A DNA stretch of 64,000 bases from Sodalis ligni (GCF_016865525.2 NZ_CP075169.1:2542337-2606336); one strand, 5' to 3'; shown: positions 9,227 through 19,702, counted from the first letter of the stretch. The notes: generated from the letters alone by a model not told the origin. Program-made: numbers and translations.

Positions 9227-9288
9227 GTCCGGTGCCCGCGCGGGACTCGCGGGTAAAGGCGCTCTGATGAGTTTGTCCTATCTCAAAT

Positions 9289-9315
9289 GCTGCAGTGATA
9301 AGCCATCACTGCAGC
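9289..9315. repeat. perfect 11-bp inverted repeat
   Basis: GCTGCAGTGAT and ATCACTGCAGC pair perfectly over a 5-base loop (AAGCC). It is not followed by a T-run on either strand, so it could be a protein site, an RNA structure or a repeat remnant. Confidence 0.5.
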
Positions 9316-9782
9316 GCACTTTAATGACAATCCCAATGACCCCGCCGCCGACGCCGGTTTTAGCGCCGCTTTAAACCCTGTTATGACTGGCATCGTTATT
9401 TCCAAAACATAGACAAACGCTAATATAAATAAATGGGTCGCAATAGCATGACCTTGATTATCGAATCCAGGCCGAATAGCCAAGCCATATTACTATATAT
9501 TGAAATTAAATTATTAAAATGACTAAACTATTATGGCAATGGTTTTAAAATAAAAGCGCAGCGTTGCTTATATTATAATATATTCTTACGCATTGTTTTT
9601 AAAAGTTTATTAACGTTGAGACGTGACGGCATCTTGCTCTTTCATATATTGCGCACCAGATCGCAAATATGGAATATGGCTAAAGCCGCATATAAAACAA
9701 TGTGACATAATTCTTCAGACAATAGCGTATTTATTTCCCAGCCGGCCCACCGTCCCGATATAGATATCCTTAAGGATCAACC

Positions 9783-11234
9783 ATGAGCTTAAATAGAAAT
9801 AGCCACTCTAGCGGGTTGTCCGCCGTTTCGGCATATTGCGGCAATAGAATAAAAGGCCCTTGGTTAATCCTGCTGGGGATACTCTGTTTCTTTTCATATA
9901 TCGCCTTGGCGGATGAAGGCGATTTCATCATGCCCGGGGAAGCCACGCCGCCGCCGGTCAATCACGAGGTGACCTTATTTCAGAATGTCCGCATCTTTGA
10001 CGGTAAGAATACCGACCTTTCCGACCCTTCAAACGTGCTGGTGAAGGATGGCGTCATCGCGCGCATCTCCACCGACCCCATTGACGCGGACGGCGCCGAC
10101 AATGCCCGGGTTATTGCCGGCGACGGACGCGTGCTGATGCCGGGCCTTATCGATGCGCACTGGCATGCGTTCATGGCGGCGACGCCGCAGATGATGCTGA
10201 TGACCGCCAGTCCGGACTACCTGCAGCTGCGGGCGGCGCGGGAGGCGAGCGATACCTTGATGCGCGGGTTTACCACGGTGCGCGATCTCGGCGGCCCGGT
10301 ATTCGGCCTCAAGCGCGCCATTGATGAAGGGATGATTGACGGCCCGCGCATCTACCCGTCCGGAGCCTTTATTTCACAAACGTCCGGCCATGGCGACTTT
10401 CGGTTCGCGTTTGAATTGCCGCGCCAGCCGGGCGGCCCGCTGAGTTTTTCAGAGCGTGAAGGCATCGCCGCCATTGCCGACAGCGCGGACGAAGTGCGCC
10501 TGCGGGCCAGGGAGCAACTGCGGCAGGGCGCCAGCCAGATCAAGCTGATGGGCGGCGGGGGCGTGGCCTCGCAGTATAATCCCCTTGAATCGGTACAATT
10601 CTCCGTGCCGGAAATCCGTGCGGCGGTGGAAGCCGCCAACGGCTGGGGCACCTATGTGACGGTACACGCCTATACGCCGGCGGCTATTCGCCAGGCGGTG
10701 GAAGCCGGCGCCAAATGCATCGAGCACGGTCAGTTGATGGACGACGCCACCGCCAAAATGCTGGCGGATAAAGGCATCTGGCTGAGCACCCAGCCGTTGC
10801 TCGATGACGAGGACGCCTCACCGCTGCCAACCGCCCTGTCCCGGCAAAAGGCCCAGCAGGTCTTTGCCGGCACTGACAACGCCTATATGCTGGCCATCAA
10901 ATACCATATCAAGACGGCTTTCGGCACCGATTCGCTGTTCGACCCGCGGGTGGCCGGCCGCCAAGGGGCGATACTGGCTAAATTGGTACGCTGGTATACC
11001 CCGGCGGGGGTATTGAAGATGGCCACCGGCGACAACGGCGAACTCATGGCATTATCGGGAAATATCAACCCCTATCCCGGCCGGCTCGGCACGGTGGAGC
11101 AAGGCTCGCTGGCGGACCTGCTGCTGGTGGACGGCAATCCTCTGGATAATATCAAGCTTATCGAGGACCCCGGCAAAAACTTTGTCGTCATTATGAAGAA
11201 CGGCCATATCTATAAAGATACGTTGCCGAAATAA
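9783..11234 (+). CDS. exported metal-dependent amidohydrolase
   Basis: The protein is 483 aa. An N-terminal hydrophobic segment, PWLILLGILCFFSYIALA, ending near residue 43, suggests export. The rest is an amidohydrolase TIM barrel of the imidazolonepropionase/prolidase-like branch: GLIDAHWH (HxH metal pair), IKLMGGGGV with the probable carboxylated Lys, VTVHAYT, CIEHGQ, and TAFGTDS with the last metal Asp. The end (GSLADLLLVDGNPLDNI) returns to the small beta domain. Members hydrolyse N-acyl amino acids, X-Pro dipeptides or cyclic amides; the substrate here is unknown. AAGGATC precedes the ATG. The gene stands alone. Confidence 0.85.
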   Translation: MSLNRNSHSSGLSAVSAYCGNRIKGPWLILLGILCFFSYIALADEGDFIMPGEATPPPVNHEVTLFQNVRIFDGKNTDLSDPSNVLVKDGVIARISTDPIDADGADNARVIAGDGRVLMPGLIDAHWHAFMAATPQMMLMTASPDYLQLRAAREASDTLMRGFTTVRDLGGPVFGLKRAIDEGMIDGPRIYPSGAFISQTSGHGDFRFAFELPRQPGGPLSFSEREGIAAIADSADEVRLRAREQLRQGASQIKLMGGGGVASQYNPLESVQFSVPEIRAAVEAANGWGTYVTVHAYTPAAIRQAVEAGAKCIEHGQLMDDATAKMLADKGIWLSTQPLLDDEDASPLPTALSRQKAQQVFAGTDNAYMLAIKYHIKTAFGTDSLFDPRVAGRQGAILAKLVRWYTPAGVLKMATGDNGELMALSGNINPYPGRLGTVEQGSLADLLLVDGNPLDNIKLIEDPGKNFVVIMKNGHIYKDTLPK

Positions 11235-11237
11235 CAA

Positions 11238-11380
11238 TGCAGGGTTCACCCGCCGGCGTCGCAGCGACAAATCTGCCGGAAGCAGATTTGAACGCCGCTG
11301 GCAGCGGTCCCGAAGGGGCGAGGCTCATGGATGAGCCGAGTATTACCAACGCACCGGCAACTTGAAGTATGGCGGGTATA
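11238..11380 (+). repeat. dispersed enterobacterial repeat, long form
   Basis: This interval contains a hairpin CAAATCTGC/GCAGATTTG (11268-11290), a second GGCTCAT/ATGAGCC, and the terminal motif ACTTGAAGTATGGCGGGTAT. The same end appears in three other copies in this window. I recognise the whole as a repeat common in Enterobacterales genomes. It ends two bases before the stop codon of the ArgR-like gene. Confidence 0.6.
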
Positions 11381-11381
11381 T

Positions 11382-11926
11382 TCATTCGCGGAAATCCCCA
11401 TGCCCCAGCAGGCGGGAAATATGCTTATAGAGATGCAGCACCGAATAATCCCGCCGGGGGCTGACCCACACCGATGAATTGGTGGCCACGATGCCCAGGA
11501 TCCCCGGCAGATTCTGCAAATCCAGCACCTTGGCGATGGCGCGGGCATAACCGGCAATGGTCAAAATCAACACGAAATGGGTGTTATGCTCCACGCCCAG
11601 CACCATGGAAGACAAAGGATTCTCGATGGCCGGCCTGGCCTGGTGGCGCTGGTCGAGGGTATACACCTTGATGCCCTTGGCGTTGCGTACCTTGGTTACC
11701 CCAGGCTTTTCAGTAAACGCGATACGCTGGATTGCCCGATACGGGTGTAGCCGGCCCGGATCATCTCACGGCGGATTTCATCTTGGGACGCGTAATTATT
11801 ACTGCTGATCAATTGATGGCAGAGGTCAAGTTTTCGCTGTTCTTTCGCAGCTGAATCGGTGGATTTTTTTATCATGGATAGCCAGCCTGCACTGGAGGTT
11901 GAATGAGAAATCCATTGTTTAATCAA
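11382..11926 (-). pseudogene. ArgR-family arginine repressor paralogue, frameshifted
   Basis: The N-terminal DNA-binding half (KLDLCHQLISSNNYASQDEI, then SVSRLLKSLG) ends at a stop near 11696. The C-terminal arginine-binding and hexamer half (YTLDQRHQARPAIENPLS, then GILGIVATNSSVWVSP) continues in the next frame. Adding one G to the G4 run (complement of 11699-11702) restores LGVTKVRNAKGIKVYTLDQ through the junction, so a single -1 change breaks an otherwise complete repressor of about 180 aa. It is the last gene of the arc operon, where ArgR-type regulators commonly control arginine deiminase genes. It is distinct from the housekeeping ArgR, which normally lies beside mdh. Confidence 0.85.
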
Positions 11927-11995
11927 TCTGCTGGGTAAGCAAATCAGCGAACCGATTTGCCTACCGGCTTAACATTTACGTCACGGTTCGGCGCG

Positions 11996-13480
11996 TCAGG
12001 AAACCAGCTGGATTTGCCCCTGGGCAATCATGACCAGGGTGAGGATCGCCAACAGCACCAGCAGCACCGCAATGACGATTTCAAACGGTTTAAACAGCAG
12101 CGGCGCGCCAAGGCTGCTTTTATGCCAGGCATACACCGCGATGCCCGGTACGAACAGCAGCGAGGAAAGCATCATTTGACCACCGGCGGCATAACACAGC
12201 CAGATGCCGTAAAGCGTACCGATCAAGGCCAGGATGATATCGCCGCCGCGGGATTCCCCGTCCTGGTAGCTCTCTCCCCGCCAGGCCAGCTTCAGTCCAT
12301 AAGCGGCGCTGAATACATAAGGCGGCAGGATGGCGGCGGTGGCGATGGAAAACAGGGCCTGATAGCCGGCGCTGTAAAACAGGGTCAGCAGCAAAAACAG
12401 CTGGATCAGTCCGTTGGTGACCCACAATGCCGTTTCCGGCGAGTTATGGACGCCGGTTTTGCCGAAGAACCGCGGGAACATACCGTCTTTGGCGGCGACG
12501 TAGGGCAGTTCAGCGGCAAACAGCGTCCAGGCCAGCAGGGCGCCAGCCACCGACAAAATGACCCCCGCGGCGACAAACTTCGCCCCCCAGGCGCCGACAA
12601 TATGCTCCAGCACGCCGGCCATGGACGGATTTTTCAGTTGTCCCAGCGCGGCCTGTTCCAGCACCCCCATCGACAGCAGGCTCACCAGCAGATAAATGGC
12701 CAGGCAACCCAATAGCCCCAATACCGTTGCCTTGCCGATATCGTTACGCCGCGCCGCGCGGGTGGACACCACGGTGGCCCCTTCGATGCCGATAAATACC
12801 CAGGTGGTCACCAGCATGGTGCTTTTCACCTGTTCGAACAGCGCCGGGTGCTGATTGTCCACCTGGATAAGCCGACCCCAGAAATCGCTGCTGAACACAT
12901 CGAGGCGGAAGGCCACTACCGCTGCGCAGATAAAGACCATCAGCACCAGGACTTTCACCACCGTCAGGATAGTATTGATCAGCGCGGCTTCCTGTACGCC
13001 TTTCAGCACCAGGGTATGCACCAGCCACAACATAGCCGAGGCGCCCAGAATGGATTGCCAGTTATTGCCCAGCCCGAACACCGGGAAAAAGAAGCTTAGC
13101 GCGCTGAACATCAATACCGCATAGGAGACATTGCCGAGCCAGGCGGAAAACCAGTATCCCCACGCGGCTTGAAATCCGATGAAATCGCCGAAACCGGCGC
13201 GGGCGTAGCTGTATATACCGCCCTCCAGATCGGGCCGGCGGCGGTTCAGTAATTGAAAAATAAGCGCCAGGCAAATCATGCCCACCGCCGTAACGCCCCA
13301 GCCGATAAGCAGGGCGCCGGTGGAGGCGGAGTAGGCCATATTCTGCGGCAGGCTGAATACCCCGCCGCCGATCATGGAGCCGATAACCAGCGCCACCAGC
13401 GCGCTCAGGCCGAGCTTTTTCTCAGATATATTTTCAGCTGCGCTCAGGCCGTGTTTGTTATCAGAAGTATGTTCAGACAT
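11996..13480 (-). CDS. arcD: arginine/ornithine antiporter
   Basis: This 494-aa inner-membrane protein of the APC superfamily, basic amino-acid antiporter branch, has about 12-13 hydrophobic segments. The family signature [20 protein letters not shown] is at residue ~28 and [19 protein letters not shown] lies in the middle. It swaps external arginine for ornithine made by the pathway, so no net energy is spent on uptake. GGGAGG lies 5 bases before the ATG, inside the 3' end of arcB, and the two genes overlap by 8 bases. It appears intact. Confidence 0.93.
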   Translation of the reverse strand: MSEHTSDNKHGLSAAENISEKKLGLSALVALVIGSMIGGGVFSLPQNMAYSASTGALLIGWGVTAVGMICLALIFQLLNRRRPDLEGGIYSYARAGFGDFIGFQAAWGYWFSAWLGNVSYAVLMFSALSFFFPVFGLGNNWQSILGASAMLWLVHTLVLKGVQEAALINTILTVVKVLVLMVFICAAVVAFRLDVFSSDFWGRLIQVDNQHPALFEQVKSTMLVTTWVFIGIEGATVVSTRAARRNDIGKATVLGLLGCLAIYLLVSLLSMGVLEQAALGQLKNPSMAGVLEHIVGAWGAKFVAAGVILSVAGALLAWTLFAAELPYVAAKDGMFPRFFGKTGVHNSPETALWVTNGLIQLFLLLTLFYSAGYQALFSIATAAILPPYVFSAAYGLKLAWRGESYQDGESRGGDIILALIGTLYGIWLCYAAGGQMMLSSLLFVPGIAVYAWHKSSLGAPLLFKPFEIVIAVLLVLLAILTLVMIAQGQIQLVS

Positions 13481-14495
13481 ATAAACCTCCCGGGACGCCC
13501 AAGGTGGCCACCATCACCGCCTTGATGGTGTGCATGCGATTTTCCGCCTCATCGAACACAATGGAATGGCGTGATTCGAACACTTCATCGGAAACTTCCA
13601 GCCCTTTGAGCCCGTAGGTCTGCTCAATTTCGCGGCCGATAACCGTCTGCTCGTCATGGAAGGCCGGCAGGCAGTGCATAAATTTCACCTGCGGATTGCC
13701 GGTAGCGGCTACAACCGCCATATTCACCTGATAAGGCGTCATCAATGCCACCCGTTCGGCCCAGGTGTTTTTGGGTTCGCCCATGGAAACCCAAACGTCG
13801 GTATAGAGAAAATCCACCCCGGCCACGCCCTCGTCGATATGTTCGGTCAGCGTGATGGCCGCACCGGTATCCTTGGCGACGGCGCGGCACTGCGCCACCA
13901 GCGCTTCCCGCGGCTGGAAGCTTTTTGGCGATACCAGGCGGATATCCATGCCCATCTTCGCCGCGCCCACCATCAGGGAATTGCCCATGTTGTTGCGGGC
14001 ATCGCCCAAATAGGCGAATTTGATCTGGTTCAGCGCCTTGCCGCCGGCGTGCTCCTGCATGGTCATCAGGTCCGCCAGGATTTGCGTCGGATGGAACTCA
14101 TCCGTCAGCCCGTTCCACACCGGTACGCCGGCGTAACGCGCCAGCTCTTCCACAATCTGCTGTCCGTAGCCGCGGTATTCTATGGCGTCATACATCTTTC
14201 CCAGGACCCGTGCGGTGTCTTTCATCGATTCCTTGATGCCGATTTGCGAACCGGTGGGCCCGAGGTAGGTGACCTGCGCGCCCTGATCGAAGGCCGCCAC
14301 TTCAAAGGCGCAGCGGGTACGGGTGGAGGTCTTTTCGAAAATCAGCGCAATGTTTTTGCCCTGGAGATGCCGTGGTTCGTCGCCGGCGTATTTGGCTTTT
14401 TTCAGGTTCGCCGCCAGGGTGAGCAGATACCGGATCTCCTCCGGGCTGTAGTCCAGCAGTTTGAGAAAATGCCGATGATATAAATTGACGCACAT
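13473..14495 (-). CDS. arcB: ornithine carbamoyltransferase, catabolic
   Basis: The protein is 340 aa. The carbamoyl-phosphate motif is [17 protein letters not shown] (residues ~57-73), the ornithine loop is HCLPAFHD, and [19 protein letters not shown] are present. In the arginine deiminase pathway it runs backwards, turning citrulline and phosphate into ornithine and carbamoyl phosphate. Its place between arcC and arcD supports the catabolic name, although the sequence also resembles E. coli ArgI. GGAAG precedes the ATG. Catalytic motifs and length are complete. Confidence 0.92.
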   Translation of the reverse strand: MCVNLYHRHFLKLLDYSPEEIRYLLTLAANLKKAKYAGDEPRHLQGKNIALIFEKTSTRTRCAFEVAAFDQGAQVTYLGPTGSQIGIKESMKDTARVLGKMYDAIEYRGYGQQIVEELARYAGVPVWNGLTDEFHPTQILADLMTMQEHAGGKALNQIKFAYLGDARNNMGNSLMVGAAKMGMDIRLVSPKSFQPREALVAQCRAVAKDTGAAITLTEHIDEGVAGVDFLYTDVWVSMGEPKNTWAERVALMTPYQVNMAVVAATGNPQVKFMHCLPAFHDEQTVIGREIEQTYGLKGLEVSDEVFESRHSIVFDEAENRMHTIKAVMVATLGVPGGLYV

Positions 14496-14546
14496 ATTTT
14501 TCTTCCTTAAATAAATATCAGGCGGCGCAGCGGCCGCCGGTGGGGA

Positions 14547-15464
14547 TTAATGCAAGGTAATCAGCGTGCCGGTTTCGCCGCGCATAATGGCGACGCCCTG
14601 TTCCATGGCGCCGATGCCGGCCGTGCCGCCGGTAGCGGTGACAAACTCGCAAACCGCCTGGATCTTCGGCCCCATGGAGCCCGCGGCAAAATGCATGGCC
14701 GACAGCTCCAGGGGCGTGCTGTGGCGCAGCGCGGTCTGGCGTGGCGTGCCCCAGTCGCGGTAAACGGCGTCGGCGTCGGTGAGGATCAGCAGCGCGTCGG
14801 CGTTGATCTGGCGCGCCAGCAGCGCCGCCGACAGATCTTTATCAATCACCGCTTCGATGCCCCGCATGCCTTCAGCGCCACGTACCACCGGAATGCCGCC
14901 GCCGCCGTTGCATATCACCAGATGCCCCTTGGCCGTCAGGGCGTGAATCGCCTCGCGCTCGATAATCTGTACCGGCCGGGGCGAGGGCACCACGCGGCGC
15001 AGGGCATTGCCGTCCGCTTTCATGGCCCAGCCGCGCGCAGCCTGCAGCGCGGCGGCCTGCGAAGCGGTATAAACCGGGCCGATGAACTTGCTGGGATTGA
15101 GGAAGGCGGCATCTTGCGGGTCTACCTCCACCTGGGTCAGCAGGGCGCTGATGGGCATATCCGGCAGGGCGTTTTTCAGCGCTTGCAGCAGCATGTAGCC
15201 GATCATGCCCTGGGACTCGGCGCCCAGTATGTCCAAAGGGTAGGGCGTCACCTCGGTAAAGGCGCTGTTTTGCAGCGCCAGCAGTCCCACCTGGGGACCG
15301 TTGCCGTGAACCAGGATCACCTGCCACTCCCCGGTCAGGGCGGCGAGGGTTTCGGCGGCGGCGGCCACGTTGCGTCGCTGAGTTTGTGCTTCCAGCGGCT
15401 CGCCGCGTCTCAACAAGGCATTGCCCCCCAGCGCCACCACCAGGGTCGGTTTAGTCATATTCAT
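14547..15464 (-). CDS. arcC: carbamate kinase
   Basis: The protein is about 305 aa from the chosen start. It uses carbamoyl phosphate and ADP to make ATP, the energy-yielding step of the pathway. Motifs of the amino-acid kinase fold are LVVALGGNALLRRGE at the N terminus, ILVHGNGPQVG, the nucleotide region VICNGGGGIPVV and IDKDLSAALLA. A GTG start at 15497 is also in frame, but the ATG at 15464 has AAGGA eight bases upstream and matches the family N terminus. It lies 19 bases after arcA and appears intact. Confidence 0.93.
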   Translation of the reverse strand: MNMTKPTLVVALGGNALLRRGEPLEAQTQRRNVAAAAETLAALTGEWQVILVHGNGPQVGLLALQNSAFTEVTPYPLDILGAESQGMIGYMLLQALKNALPDMPISALLTQVEVDPQDAAFLNPSKFIGPVYTASQAAALQAARGWAMKADGNALRRVVPSPRPVQIIEREAIHALTAKGHLVICNGGGGIPVVRGAEGMRGIEAVIDKDLSAALLARQINADALLILTDADAVYRDWGTPRQTALRHSTPLELSAMHFAAGSMGPKIQAVCEFVTATGGTAGIGAMEQGVAIMRGETGTLITLH

Positions 15465-15483
15465 CTGTTTTGTCCTTAGGCGA

Positions 15484-16702
15484 TCAAAGTCCGTCACGCT
15501 GCAGCGGGCAGCTCATGCAGCGGGCTCCGCCCCGGCCGCGGCCCAGCTCGTCGCCGGGAATAGTCAGCACGGTAATGCCGGCTTTGTCATATTTCTCGTT
15601 GGTATAGGTGTTGCGTTCATAACCGATGACCACGCCGGGCCGCACCGTCAATACGTTGTTGGCATCGTTCCACTGCTCGCGCTCCGCTTCGAACGCATCG
15701 CCACCGGTAGTGATAAGCTCGATAGGGTCCACCTGCAGTACCTGTTCCAAGGACCGTAAAAATAGCGGCTCTTCGGTCATCTTCAATCCGCCCCGGCCGT
15801 CGGGGTAAGGTTCCAATAGCCCTGTTCGGCCTTGATGACTTCGGGATAAACCGAGAATTTATTCATATCCAGGTGAGTCATAACCGTATCCAGGTGCATA
15901 CATGAGCGGTGTTTGGGTAATTGCAGCGCCATAACCCGGTCGGCCTGATGATGTTTAAATAAGGAACGGGCCAGCAGTTCGACGCCCTGTGGCGTGGTAC
16001 GTTCGGATAAACCGATTAATACCGCTCCCCGGCCAATGACCAATACATCACCGCCTTCAAGAGTGGCATTATCATAATTAATCCTTTCGTCATCGAAATA
16101 TCTATAAAAGGATTGCCGGGCAAATAAAGGATGCCAGCGATAAATGGCACGCAAATTATTACTTTCCCGTCTCCTGGCCTCTTTAGCCATAGGGTTGATT
16201 GAGACGCCGTTATATATCCAGCAGGATGTGTCTCGAGTAAATAAATGATTCGGTAATGGCTTGATAATAAAATCAGTCGGGCTATGGCTATTTACCACCA
16301 TATTGGTAAAGCCGGTGGGCACCTCCTGGTAGCTCAATCCGCCGGTAAGAATCCGCGCCAGTTCCCGGTCGGGCAGGGTACGCAGCCAATGCTGTATTTC
16401 CAGGGCAAACGACGGTCCCAGGCGGAAATCCGACACCTGAGTGGTCAATAGCCACTCCTTGGCTTCGTCGATAGCCAGCGTTTGAGCCAGCATATCGGTT
16501 AATAGTAATACCTCCACGTCTTCCTTTCGCAGGATGTCGGAAAAATATCATGCTCTTTTCCCGCGCGCTCAACAGACAGGACATCGTCAAATAATAATTC
16601 CTGGCAGTTGGATGGGGTTAAATGTTTCAGGCTTAAATTTGGTCGGTGCAGCAGAACACGACGGAGTCGTCCTATTTCAGAACCCACATAATGACTTTGC
16701 AT
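15484..16702 (-). pseudogene. arcA: arginine deiminase with two -1 frameshifts
   Basis: Three frames together give a complete arginine deiminase of about 405 aa (arginine to citrulline and ammonia). They are the N terminus [20 protein letters not shown] at the ATG ending at 16702, the middle [20 protein letters not shown] with [17 protein letters not shown], and the C terminus [18 protein letters not shown] with the catalytic Cys. The first break is at the A5/T5 run 16541-16545: one more T restores [18 protein letters not shown]. The second is at about 15800-15805: one more base restores [10 protein letters not shown]. All active-site motifs are otherwise conserved, so the damage is very recent or is a sequencing artefact. 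It is the first gene of arcACBD. Confidence 0.92.
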
Positions 16703-16849
16703 GGTTAGTACCGCCTCTCACAGAATTAACAGGAGCAAAAGAGCGTAGGGTATCCCGCTCTCAAATAATCAATATTTGAAAGGGAAATAATTAAGCACCG
16801 CCTTCTTCATTGCGATGGCGGCCATATTAACCAGGCGGCTTAATTCGAA

Positions 16850-16865
16850 AGTGATCCGGATCACG
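16850..16865. promoter_or_regulatory. CRP-type site upstream of arcA
   Basis: AGTGATCCGGATCACG is a perfect GTGA-N6-TCAC palindrome, the CRP core. It also keeps the TGAT-N4-ATCA core of FNR, so either protein might bind. Its centre is about 155 bases before the arcA ATG. Confidence 0.55.
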
Positions 16866-16899
16866 CTTAATTTATTATTTGCCGTGCTGTGTTAGTTAG

Positions 16900-16913
16900 T
16901 TGATGGCAATCAT
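16900..16913. promoter_or_regulatory. FNR-type site upstream of arcA
   Basis: TTGATGGCAATCAT matches the FNR/Anr consensus TTGAT-N4-ATCAA at nine of ten fixed positions. Oxygen-controlled expression by FNR or Anr is well known for arginine deiminase operons. Confidence 0.6.
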
Positions 16914-16996
16914 TATTTAGGTATTTGGTATTATTCATGAACTGAATTTTTATGTGGTTTTATTGACTGGAGTTCCTTCCTCGCTGGATTTGATAT

Positions 16997-17011
16997 CCAT
17001 GACAGTCATGG
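16997..17011. repeat. 15-base perfect palindrome
   Basis: CCATGACAGTCATGG is symmetric around A17004. Its length and position suggest a regulator site, but no family can be named. Confidence 0.4.
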
Positions 17012-17227
17012 CTGGTTTTATAATACATTGAATGTTATGTATTTATTTGTCTTTCACACAGGGACATTAACATTTTATGCGTAGCGGTGGTTTTATATTT
17101 TACCGGGGCAATGTCAGGCTGGAAAACTATGCTGAATGGGGAGATTTTTACCGCGATGATGAATTGTGAACCGAAGCGCAGTTAAATTAATATCCATGCA
17201 TTAACAAGACATTAGGCGAACCTAAAG

Positions 17228-17241
17228 GTAACTATAGTTAC
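17228..17241. promoter_or_regulatory. 14-bp perfect palindrome related to the HxlR operator
   Basis: GTAACTATAGTTAC is self-complementary and is followed by TG. The string TATAGTTACTG is shared with the right half of the palindrome at 1043-1067, which suggests a second site for a similar regulator. Confidence 0.35.
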
Positions 17242-17333
17242 TGTTTTGGCGTTTTGGGTGCATAAAAATCCAGCCAAGATCGTAACGCTCCGGCAATAAC
17301 CGGAATAATTAATCACGGGCCGGCAAAGGGTGG

Positions 17334-18041
17334 CTATAAAGGGGTGTGGCGGCGGTATAGCCGGCGCGGATGGCCGATTTTGCCGTAGCGAATTTCAACG
17401 CTGAGGAAATCAATTTCCACGCAGTATTCCAGATAGCGGCGGGCGGTGGTTTTGCTCAGCCCGGTCTGGCTGACGATATCGTCAACGGAGTGCAGGCTGT
17501 CTTGCCCGGCGATAAAAATTTGCCGGATCAGATTGAGGGTATTTTCTTCGATACCCTTGCTGCCGGTATCCTGGCTGAATGTTTTGGATTGCAGCTGATA
17601 AAGGATATCGACGTTTTGCTGGTCCACCACTTTGAAGGCCCGCTGGGTCCGGGCAAACTGAATAAACCGTTCCAGCGAATGGCTCAGCCGCTTCCAGGAG
17701 ATGGGTTTAAGAATATAGTCGAACGCACCGCAGCGGATAGCCTGGCTACAGGTATTCATATCGCTGGCGGCGGTAATGAAAATCACCGAACATTCCAGTC
17801 CGCGCATAAGTTCGCTGTCGATTAATGAGATCCCCTCACCGTCCGGCAGGTAATTATCCAGCAGGATCAGCCGGGGCCGCTTTTGACGGAGCTGTTCCCG
17901 CGCGTCCTTCAAGGTGCGCGCAACGCCCACCAGACGAAGCTGTGCATGGCCGTCGATAAAATCAGCGTGCATTTGCGCCAGTTGGTTTTCATCTTCCACC
18001 ACCAGCACGTCAAAAATTTCAGGCTGTATCATCAGATTCAT
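17334..18041 (-). CDS. citB: CitB/DpiA-type response regulator
   Basis: The protein is about 235 aa. Residues 1-125 are a receiver domain: acidic pocket VVEDENQLAQMHADFI, the phosphoacceptor Asp in LILLDNYLPDGEG, Thr in FITAASDM and Lys in YILKPIS. The C terminus has the CitB/DcuR helix-turn-helix (VDDIVSQTGLSKTTARRYLEYC). CitB activates citrate fermentation genes when citrate is present without oxygen. The gene overlaps the end of citA by about 23 bases; ATGs at 18041 and 18032 are both possible. A longer upstream frame from 18134 lies inside citA and is unlikely to be used. Confidence 0.9.
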   Translation of the reverse strand: MNLMIQPEIFDVLVVEDENQLAQMHADFIDGHAQLRLVGVARTLKDAREQLRQKRPRLILLDNYLPDGEGISLIDSELMRGLECSVIFITAASDMNTCSQAIRCGAFDYILKPISWKRLSHSLERFIQFARTQRAFKVVDQQNVDILYQLQSKTFSQDTGSKGIEENTLNLIRQIFIAGQDSLHSVDDIVSQTGLSKTTARRYLEYCVEIDFLSVEIRYGKIGHPRRLYRRHTPL

Positions 18042-19663
18042 CCGGATTAATGAGGTCGGGTAACATTGCACGACTTTCCATCGGAATAAAAATGGAAAAA
18101 ACCGTACCATAAGGTTGATTGGCGGACACCTCAATGGTTCCGCCGCAATGATTCACATAATTTGCCACCAGGTGCAGGCCAAGCCCATGATCGCCGCTGG
18201 GTTTGGTGGTGATGCCCACGTCGAAAATCCGTTCCCGCATCGCCTGGGGGATACCGATGCCCTGATCGGCTATTTCGATCACCACATCACGGGCGCTACC
18301 GACAATATAGGCCTCTATGGGATAGCGCTCCCCCTTGCGCAACAGGGTTGCCTCAATGGCGTTATCCAGCAGGTTGCCGATAATCGACATCAGCTCGGTT
18401 TCGCGCAGGCCGGATGGCAGCTGCGCCAGGCCGCAGGCCGGATCAAATAACAACTCCACGTTTTTCTCACGCGCCCCGGCATACTTGCCCAGCAATAAGC
18501 CGCACAATGCCGGCGAGCAAAAACGCGCCGAGACGAAATCAAGTATTTCCTGGGCGCTTTCCGATTGCGCTTCAATATACCGTATTGCTTCATCATAGCG
18601 TTTCATATGCAATAACCCGGCGAGGGCGGCGGTCCAGTTCAACTGCTCATGACGCAAAATACGTAAATTATCCGCATAGCGCTTCACCTGGCTTAATTGA
18701 ACATTGAGACTGTTTATTTCATGCTGATCGCGAAAACTGATTACCCAGCCCTGCAACTTGTCCTCCAGCAAAATCCGCACGCGGCTGGCGATGACCGTAA
18801 CCTGATTGAAAAGGCAGATTTCGTCATGGGTATCGCTGGCCAGCATGGTTTTTTCATGCAGGAAAGGGATGGGTTTAATCACCGATGACAGGCGTTTGCC
18901 GCGCAGTTCTCTTGAGGACGCATGCAGGGAGAGTATCGATTTGGCCGCTTGATTGATCTCGGCAACGCGGTATTCTTTATCGATGGCAATCACGCCTTCA
19001 AAATGGATTCCAACAGCGCTTTTGCTGGCGGACCAATAGGCCTATTTCTCTTGGCTCCAGTGAAAACATCTGTTTCTTCATCGTATTGGCAAACCACCAG
19101 GAAAACACAAATAATGCCACCAGCAACATTAACGCCATCACGAGAATATTAATTAATTTCCCGGTGCTGAGCATATCGATACGAGTTTTCAAATAGCCGA
19201 TAGAAACAATGCCAATAATATGATGTTGCCCATCGAATATGGGCGCCTTACTGCGCAAGGAGATACCTAAACCGCCGCGCCGCACGGAAATGCTGTCTTT
19301 ACCTTGCAATACCTCTGTATTGTCTCCACCGATCATCGATTTGCCAATGCTGCCGGGATAACCCGAATGATATAAATGCATACCGTGCTCATCGCCGATA
19401 ACGATATAACTGGCATCGCTGCGCTTTGCCAATTTACCCACCAGGGCGGCAATGGCGTCGGTATCCTTGATTTCAACCGCATCAATCAGCGTGGGGATCA
19501 TGGCGATTTCCCGCGATTGGACCTGAGCGCGAGCGCCGAGTTCAGCATAAAGCTGCTTATCCAAGTCGTAGTAATAATATATGCCTATCAGCAATAGCAA
19601 TAATGAAAAGAAAAGGATCAGACTGATAAATAACTTAATATGGAAAGAAACTTTTATACACAT
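18019..19663 (-). pseudogene. citA: CitA/DpiB-type citrate sensor kinase, frameshifted
   Basis: The 5' part (from 19663) has a membrane segment (FISLILFFSLLLLLIGIYYY), a periplasmic PAS-like sensor domain and a second membrane segment, ending after EPREIGLLVRQQK. The 3' part has a cytoplasmic PAS domain, the H-box RHEQLNW, the N-box NLLDNAIEAT and the G-boxes ADQGIGIP and GDHGLGLHLV. Two -1 changes, at about 19017-19024 and in the A4 run 19000-19003, separate the parts. Correcting both gives QKALLESIFEGVIAIDKEYR, the usual junction. The kinase would pair with CitB and sense citrate in the periplasm. As read, no complete kinase is made. Confidence 0.88.
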
Positions 19664-19702
19664 AATAAATCATAGCCATTAGGCAAACGCGGTAATCTTA
19701 TC

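Larger units (their letters stand above)
9182..9782. other. gene-free interval with two strong inverted repeats
   Basis: This is 601 bases with no convincing gene. The first part holds hairpins at 9200-9226 and 9289-9315. The rest (9480-9720) is AT-rich and probably carries the promoter of the amidohydrolase gene, but I could not fix a promoter. Confidence 0.5.
16703..17333. other. promoter region of the arc operon
   Basis: This 631-base interval separates arcA from the 3' end of citB, so its promoter activity should serve the leftward arc operon. It holds a CRP-like site (16850-16865), an FNR-like site (16900-16913) and perfect palindromes at 16997-17011 and 17228-17241. AT-rich stretches such as ATTATTCATGAACTGAAT (about 16930-16950) could include ArgR half-boxes, but I cannot fix them. 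No gene is visible. Confidence 0.6.

Noticed and set aside
9283..9483. Small leftward frame of 66 codons in the interval after maeB
   Set aside because: It begins in AT-rich DNA without a ribosome-binding site, contains half of the hairpin at 9289-9315 and matches no family I know.
13656..15479. Rightward frames of 275 and 309 codons opposite arcB and arcC
   Set aside because: Both overlap well-supported enzymes completely and have no resemblance to known proteins.
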